Source of the DNA: Pseudomonas marginalis
GTDB taxonomy: Bacteria > Pseudomonadota > Gammaproteobacteria > Pseudomonadales > Pseudomonadaceae
DNA: 64,000 nt
Assembly: GCF_008692035.1 (NCBI RefSeq)
Contig: NZ_VTFG01000001.1
Location: 2,977,501 to 3,041,500 of the forward strand
Reading direction: 5' to 3'
Position numbers and translations under genes: made by a program. Shown here in pieces: positions 60,119 through 64,000 of this stretch. Under the pieces are notes generated by a model. The model ran no database searches. It had not been told where the DNA came from and saw only the letters and a program-made list of their open reading frames with translations. Each line of letters starts with the position of its first letter. The first letter of the stretch is position 1.

Positions 60119-60883
60119 ATGCCCGCCCCTGTTCTTTCCGGCCCGCAATACCTGCGTGAAGGCCTCAAACTGGTGCTGAGCCCCGGCCTGCGGCTGTTTG
60201 TGCTGCTGCCGCTGGCGATCAACCTGGTGCTGTTCGTCGGCTTGATCTACTTTGCCGGCCATCAGTTCAGCCTGTGGGTCGACCACTTGATGCCGACCCT
60301 GCCCGGCTGGCTGAGCTTTCTGAATTACCTGCTATGGCCGCTGTTTGTAGTGCTGGTGGTGCTGATGGTGTTTTTCACCTTCACCATGCTCGCCAATATC
60401 ATCGCGGCACCGTTCAATGGCTTTCTTTCCGAGAAAGTCGAAGTGGTGGTACGGGGTACCGATGACTTCCCGGCCTTCAGCTGGGGCGAACTGATTGAAA
60501 TGGTTCCGCGTACCCTGGCCCGGGAAATGCGCAAGCTGGGCTACTTCCTGCCACGGGCCATCGGCCTGTTTATCCTGTCTTTCATTCCGGTGGTCAACCT
60601 GATCGCCGCGCCACTGTGGCTGCTGTTCGGCGTGTGGATGATGGCGATCCAATACATCGACTACCCGGCCGATAACCACAAGCTGGGCTGGAACGAAATG
60701 CTCGCCTGGCTGCGCCAGAAGCGCTGGCAGAGCATGAGCTTCGGCGGCATCGTCTACCTGGTGCTGCTGGTGCCAGTGGTCAACCTGTTGATGATGCCGG
60801 CGGCAGTGGCCGGGGCGACGTTGTTCTGGGTGCGCGAACAGGGCGCCGAGGCCATGGCGACGCCGAAAGTGGCCAAGTCATAA
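60119..60883 (+). CDS. cysZ: Sulfate transporter CysZ
   Basis: The 254-residue inner-membrane protein has four long helical segments and CysZ signatures ([73 protein letters not shown]). CysZ brings sulfate into the cell for cysteine synthesis. Its location beside trxB is the usual pseudomonad order. The start at 60119 matches homologues; the frame opens earlier at 60065. Confidence 0.93.
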   Translation: MPAPVLSGPQYLREGLKLVLSPGLRLFVLLPLAINLVLFVGLIYFAGHQFSLWVDHLMPTLPGWLSFLNYLLWPLFVVLVVLMVFFTFTMLANIIAAPFNGFLSEKVEVVVRGTDDFPAFSWGELIEMVPRTLAREMRKLGYFLPRAIGLFILSFIPVVNLIAAPLWLLFGVWMMAIQYIDYPADNHKLGWNEMLAWLRQKRWQSMSFGGIVYLVLLVPVVNLLMMPAAVAGATLFWVREQGAEAMATPKVAKS

Positions 60884-60937
60884 ATCCATCATCTGCATGA
60901 CACAATGGCGACATGGCCCACGGCGACACTGTGGGTC

Positions 60938-62116
60938 ATGACGACAGCTTCGCTCCACATCACTCTCATCACCGAAACCTTCCCGCCAGAGATCAACGGG
61001 GTGGCCAATACCCTTGGCCGCCTGTGCGAAGGTTTGCGCGCGCGCGGCCATCAAGTCGAACTGGTTCGCCCGCGCCAGGGCGCCGATGCAAGCCGGCCCA
61101 GCGATGATGGCTTGCTGCTCTGCCGTGGCTGGCCGCTGCCGGGTTACCCCGGCCTGCAATGGGGCCAGTCGTCGATGCACAAGTTGCTGCGCCGCTGGAC
61201 CCGCCAGCGCCCCGACGTGCTCTACATCGCCACCGAGGGCCCGCTGGGGCTGTCGGCGCTGCGGGCGGCACGGCGCCTGGGAATCAGTGTGGTCAGCGGT
61301 TTTCACACCAATTTCCAGCAGTACTCCAACCAGTACGGCCTGAGCCTGTTAAGCCGCATGGTCACGCACTACCTGCGCTGGTTTCATAACCGTTCGACCT
61401 TGACCCTGGTGCCCAGCGCCAGCCAACGCCTGGAACTGGAGCGTCGGCATTTCGAGCGCCTGGGGATGCTGGCGCGCGGGGTGGACAGCCAGTTATTCCA
61501 CCCGGCCAAGCGTGACAACGCACTGCGGGAAAGCTGGGGCCTGGAAAACGACGATATTGCCGTGCTGCACGTGGGGCGCCTGGCCCAGGAGAAAAACCTC
61601 GGGCTGCTCAAGCGCTGCTTTGACGCGCTGCTGGCAACTTATCCACAGCGTCGGCTGAAGCTGATCATCGTCGGCGATGGCCCGCAACGCCCGATGCTCG
61701 AGCGCGACCTACCCGACGCGGTGTTCTGTGGCACCCAGCGCGGCGAAGAACTGGCGCGGCATTACGCATCAGGGGATGTGTTCCTGTTCCCCAGCCTGAC
61801 CGAAACCTTCGGCAATGTGGTGCTCGAGGCCATGGCCTCCGGGCTGGGTGTGGTGGCGTACGACCAGGCGGCGGCGACCCAGCATATCCGCCATGGTTAC
61901 AACGGTGTGCTGGCCATGCCGGGTGATGAGGACGCGTTTTGCGATGCGGCCAGATGGTTGCTGGAAGACAGCGAACATTTGCGCAGGGCCCGCCTCAATG
62001 CACGCCAACATGCGAGCCGCCAGGGCTGGCCGGCGATTATCGAGCAGTTCGAGAACCAGTTACGCGATGTGTGCGCAGAACATTCGGCAGCTCCAACACT
62101 GCCTGACATTCGTTGA
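60938..62116 (+). CDS. GT4-family glycosyltransferase
   Basis: The 392-residue GT-B glycosyltransferase starts ITLITETFPPEINGVANTLG and has YIATEGPLGLSALRAAR, SGFHTNFQQYSNQYGLSLLS and the C-terminal donor site VLHVGRLAQEKNLGLL plus DVFLFPSLTETFGNVVLEAM. It is like mannosyltransferases that act on diacylglycerol or phosphatidylinositol-like lipids (PimB/DimA type), so a glycolipid product is plausible. It follows cysZ by 54 bases on the same strand. Confidence 0.88.
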   Translation: MTTASLHITLITETFPPEINGVANTLGRLCEGLRARGHQVELVRPRQGADASRPSDDGLLLCRGWPLPGYPGLQWGQSSMHKLLRRWTRQRPDVLYIATEGPLGLSALRAARRLGISVVSGFHTNFQQYSNQYGLSLLSRMVTHYLRWFHNRSTLTLVPSASQRLELERRHFERLGMLARGVDSQLFHPAKRDNALRESWGLENDDIAVLHVGRLAQEKNLGLLKRCFDALLATYPQRRLKLIIVGDGPQRPMLERDLPDAVFCGTQRGEELARHYASGDVFLFPSLTETFGNVVLEAMASGLGVVAYDQAAATQHIRHGYNGVLAMPGDEDAFCDAARWLLEDSEHLRRARLNARQHASRQGWPAIIEQFENQLRDVCAEHSAAPTLPDIR

Positions 62117-62357
62117 ACGCTCTACGAATGACGTAGGCCAATTCCCCGCCCTGCCTGCCTACCCATTGAATACTGGTTTCAACGGTAGGAATCCCTCCCT
62201 GAGACTGCCTGAATCGGTACGCCACAACAGGATATTTCCGGAACGTCGAGCGAATTATCACCACTGATATGACACCTGCCGTAAGAGGGGGTGTGTCCCT
62301 GTGAAACACACTCGAACGAGGCAGGTCATTCATGCTGAAAAACTAATAGAGAGCACT

Positions 62358-62927
62358 ATGTCGACACTGATAAATGGATCAATGGCGCTGAGATTCCAAC
62401 CATTCAACCCCTCCGCATGGGCATCCCCATCCGGAAGCGGTCACAACCACCAGAACCACGCAAACACTGGCTGGAACCGCCCGCAACCTTCGCGCCCGCA
62501 AAACAACTGGCAAACGGCGCAGAATGACTGGCAACGCCCACCGCACACCCCTGACAACCGCCCGCAGTCCACACGCCCGCAAAACGCCTGGCGGCCGGCG
62601 CAGAACGACTGGCAACGCCCACCGCATAACCCTGACAACCGCCCGCAGTCCACACGCCCGCAAAACGCCTGGCGGCCGGCGCAGAACGACTGGCAACGCC
62701 CACTGCACAACCCTGACAACCGCCCACAGTCCACACACCCGCAAAACGCCTGGCAACCGGCGCAGAACGCCTGGCAACGCCCGCAGCCCACTGACGGCCT
62801 CCCACGACCTGGCGGTACGCGCCCAAACCAGGAGCAATGTTCCGTCAGGCCACCTCAATGGGCACGTTCCGACCAGACGGACAGCACTTCTAGCTTTAAC
62901 CAATATGGACCAAGGACAAGGCAATAA
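62358..62927 (+). CDS. Trp/Asn/Pro/Gln-rich tandem-repeat protein of unknown function
   Basis: The 189-residue protein has no signal peptide. After ~46 residues it consists of tandem 27-residue repeats at bases 62496-62576, 62577-62657, 62658-62738 and a degenerate fourth from 62739. The unit reads PQNAWRPAQNDWQRP followed by PHNPDNRPQSTR. The repeats are near-identical in DNA as well, so they are recently duplicated. The ending is SFNQYGPRTRQ. GAGAG before the ATG at 62358 is the likely ribosome site and a strong terminator follows. I do not recognise the family. Low-complexity and Trp-rich repeats could bind glycans or form assemblies, but this is guesswork. Confidence 0.7.
   Translation: MSTLINGSMALRFQPFNPSAWASPSGSGHNHQNHANTGWNRPQPSRPQNNWQTAQNDWQRPPHTPDNRPQSTRPQNAWRPAQNDWQRPPHNPDNRPQSTRPQNAWRPAQNDWQRPLHNPDNRPQSTHPQNAWQPAQNAWQRPQPTDGLPRPGGTRPNQEQCSVRPPQWARSDQTDSTSSFNQYGPRTRQ
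62496..62800 (+). repeat. 81-base in-frame tandem repeats
   Basis: Three nearly identical 81-base units plus a partial fourth start at 62496, 62577, 62658 and 62739, coding the repeats of the protein above. Units two and three are almost identical. Confidence 0.9.
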
Positions 62928-62961
62928 GCATTGAGGCGAATGATGGTCTGAACACAAGCGG

Positions 62962-62990
62962 AAGGCCGGGTACTCAATACCCGGCCTTTC
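62962..62990 (+). terminator. Rho-independent terminator after the repeat protein
   Basis: AAGGCCGGGTA-CTCAA-TACCCGGCCTT with a short T-run; it could also serve the convergent oxidoreductase gene. Confidence 0.8.
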
Positions 62991-63052
62991 GCCTGAAACA
63001 GCTAAACCTTCACGCTCAGCCGTCGATAGTGACCGCAGGCCTGGGCTCCCCC

Positions 63053-64000
63053 CTACACCAGGGTCGTCAACGCCTCGCGACTGAACGGCAGAATGTCGCC
63101 TTCACGACCTTCACGCACCTTCACGGCCCAATCCGGATCTACCAGCAGCGCACGGCCAACAGCGACCAGGTCGAACTCGTCGTTGTTCAAGCGCTCCAGC
63201 AGTTTTTCCAGACTGGCCGGTTGGGCGACCTTGTCGGTATTGACCATGAACTGCAGGAATTCGCCATCCAGGCCGACACTGCCCACGGTGATCGTCGGTT
63301 TACCCGTGAGTTGGCGGGTCCAGCCGGCGAGGTTGAGGTCGGAACCTTCGAACTCCGGCTCCCAGAAACGGCGGGTGGAGCAGTGGAAAATATCCACACC
63401 GGCATCAGACAACGGCTTGAGGAATTCACCCAACGCCTCGGGGGTTTGCACCAGGCGTGCGGTGTAGTCCTGCTGCTTCCATTGGGAGAAACGCAAGATG
63501 ATCGGGAAGTCCGGGCCGACGGCGGCGCGGGTGGCCTGGATCAACTCGATGGCAAAGCGCGAACGGTTGGCCAGGCTGCCGCCGTATTCGTCGGTGCGCT
63601 GGTTGCTGCCTTCCCAGAAGAACTGGTCGACCAGGTAGCCATGGGCGCCATGGATTTCCACGCCGTCCATGCCGATGCCCTGGGCATCCTTGGCGGCTTG
63701 GGCGAACGCGGCAATGACATCCTTGATGTCCTGGGTGGTCATGCCGTGGACGACCACGTTGCCATCCTTGAGTTTTTCCATCGGGCCGTAGGCCGGCACA
63801 CTGGCGTCAGGCTCGGTACCGATGCGGCGCACACTGCCCACGTGCCAGAGCTGCGGGACAATCTTGCCACCTTCGGCGTGCACGGCATCGACGACCTTCT
63901 TCCAGCCGGCCAGCGCCGCCTCGCCGTAGAAATGCGGGACATTCGGGTAGCCATTGGAGGCCGGGTGACCGACCACGGTGCCTTCGGTAATGATCAGGCC
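63053..64000 (-). CDS. Old Yellow Enzyme-family NADH:flavin oxidoreductase (5' end beyond the window)
   Basis: The frame is open to the right edge (LIITEGTVVGHPASNG at the visible start), so the N-terminus is missing. The rest shows the OYE signatures: KIVPQLWHVGS, DGVEIHGAHGYLVDQFFWEG, NQRTDEYGGSLANRSRF with the FMN Arg, and DLVAVGRALLVDPDW. It should bind FMN and reduce activated alkenes with NAD(P)H. It shows CSTRRFWEPEFEGSDLNLAG, like the bile-acid/stachydrine-type OYE group. Confidence 0.92.
   Translation of the reverse strand, partial: GLIITEGTVVGHPASNGYPNVPHFYGEAALAGWKKVVDAVHAEGGKIVPQLWHVGSVRRIGTEPDASVPAYGPMEKLKDGNVVVHGMTTQDIKDVIAAFAQAAKDAQGIGMDGVEIHGAHGYLVDQFFWEGSNQRTDEYGGSLANRSRFAIELIQATRAAVGPDFPIILRFSQWKQQDYTARLVQTPEALGEFLKPLSDAGVDIFHCSTRRFWEPEFEGSDLNLAGWTRQLTGKPTITVGSVGLDGEFLQFMVNTDKVAQPASLEKLLERLNNDEFDLVAVGRALLVDPDWAVKVREGREGDILPFSREALTTLV

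Noticed and set aside
62496..62800. Tandem repeats as a possible CRISPR array
   Set aside because: Units are contiguous, 81 bases, in frame and without variable spacers, so they are coding repeats.

Overview
The window is a GC-rich chromosomal segment from a Pseudomonas of the fluorescens lineage. This is inferred from gene content (cyoABCDE, BphO/BphP, a short LOV protein, the folM-folE-folX pterin set, DUF1302/DUF1329 pair) and from many REP-type palindromes of the GTGGGAGGGGGCTTGCCCCC kind. No rRNA, tRNA, CRISPR array, insertion sequence or prophage was seen. Both ends cut through genes.

Layout. 0-5 kb is an accessory patch: a truncated ORF, a PH-domain protein, an ECF-like sigma factor, a secreted EndoU-like nuclease, an unknown protein, and a wrecked S-type bacteriocin in which a colicin E3-type RNase has been fused in frame to the tail of its own immunity protein. 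5-12 kb holds a two-component system with a PmrA/QseB-like box beside a PepSY/cytochrome b561 pair, then a sialidase-like/membrane/LTA-synthase-like operon. 12-19.5 kb holds cytochrome c, a Coq7-like protein, an orphan receiver with heme oxygenase and bacteriophytochrome, a second two-component system and an MlaA-family lipoprotein. 19.5-26.3 kb holds a tiny proline-rich protein, a PhoD-like phosphatase, a PAS-GGDEF cyclase, a class III aminotransferase, an unknown protein and a Tat-signal PLP aminotransferase.

26.4-30.3 kb is the most unusual part. A serine hydroxymethyltransferase-like protein lacking several canonical active-site residues is divergent from an XRE regulator overlapping a VUT/YhhQ-type transporter with an extra cytoplasmic N-terminus. 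These are followed by a QueC that resembles the enterobacterial rather than the usual pseudomonad type. Together they look like an undescribed 7-deazapurine-related or salvage module.

30.4-35.2 kb is the bo3 oxidase operon cyoABCDE, followed by dsbB, then hmp and norR divergent across two NorR-type operators. 39.6-51 kb carries a DMT exporter, an AraC regulator, a MalT-like LuxR regulator next to DUF1329/DUF1302 genes, a short-chain dehydrogenase, an alpha/beta hydrolase plus class II aldolase pair, and lrgAB facing a LysR gene. 53.5-58.8 kb is a probable light-response block: short LOV photosensor, PilZ-like protein, LitR/MerR-type regulator, then an operon of a monooxygenase-fold membrane protein, folM, folE, folX, DUF1244 and HopJ-like genes. 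The last 5 kb has trxB, cysZ, a glycosyltransferase, a protein built of 27-residue Trp/Asn/Pro/Gln repeats, and a partial Old Yellow Enzyme.

All functional names come from reading protein motifs and recalling families; no database search was run.
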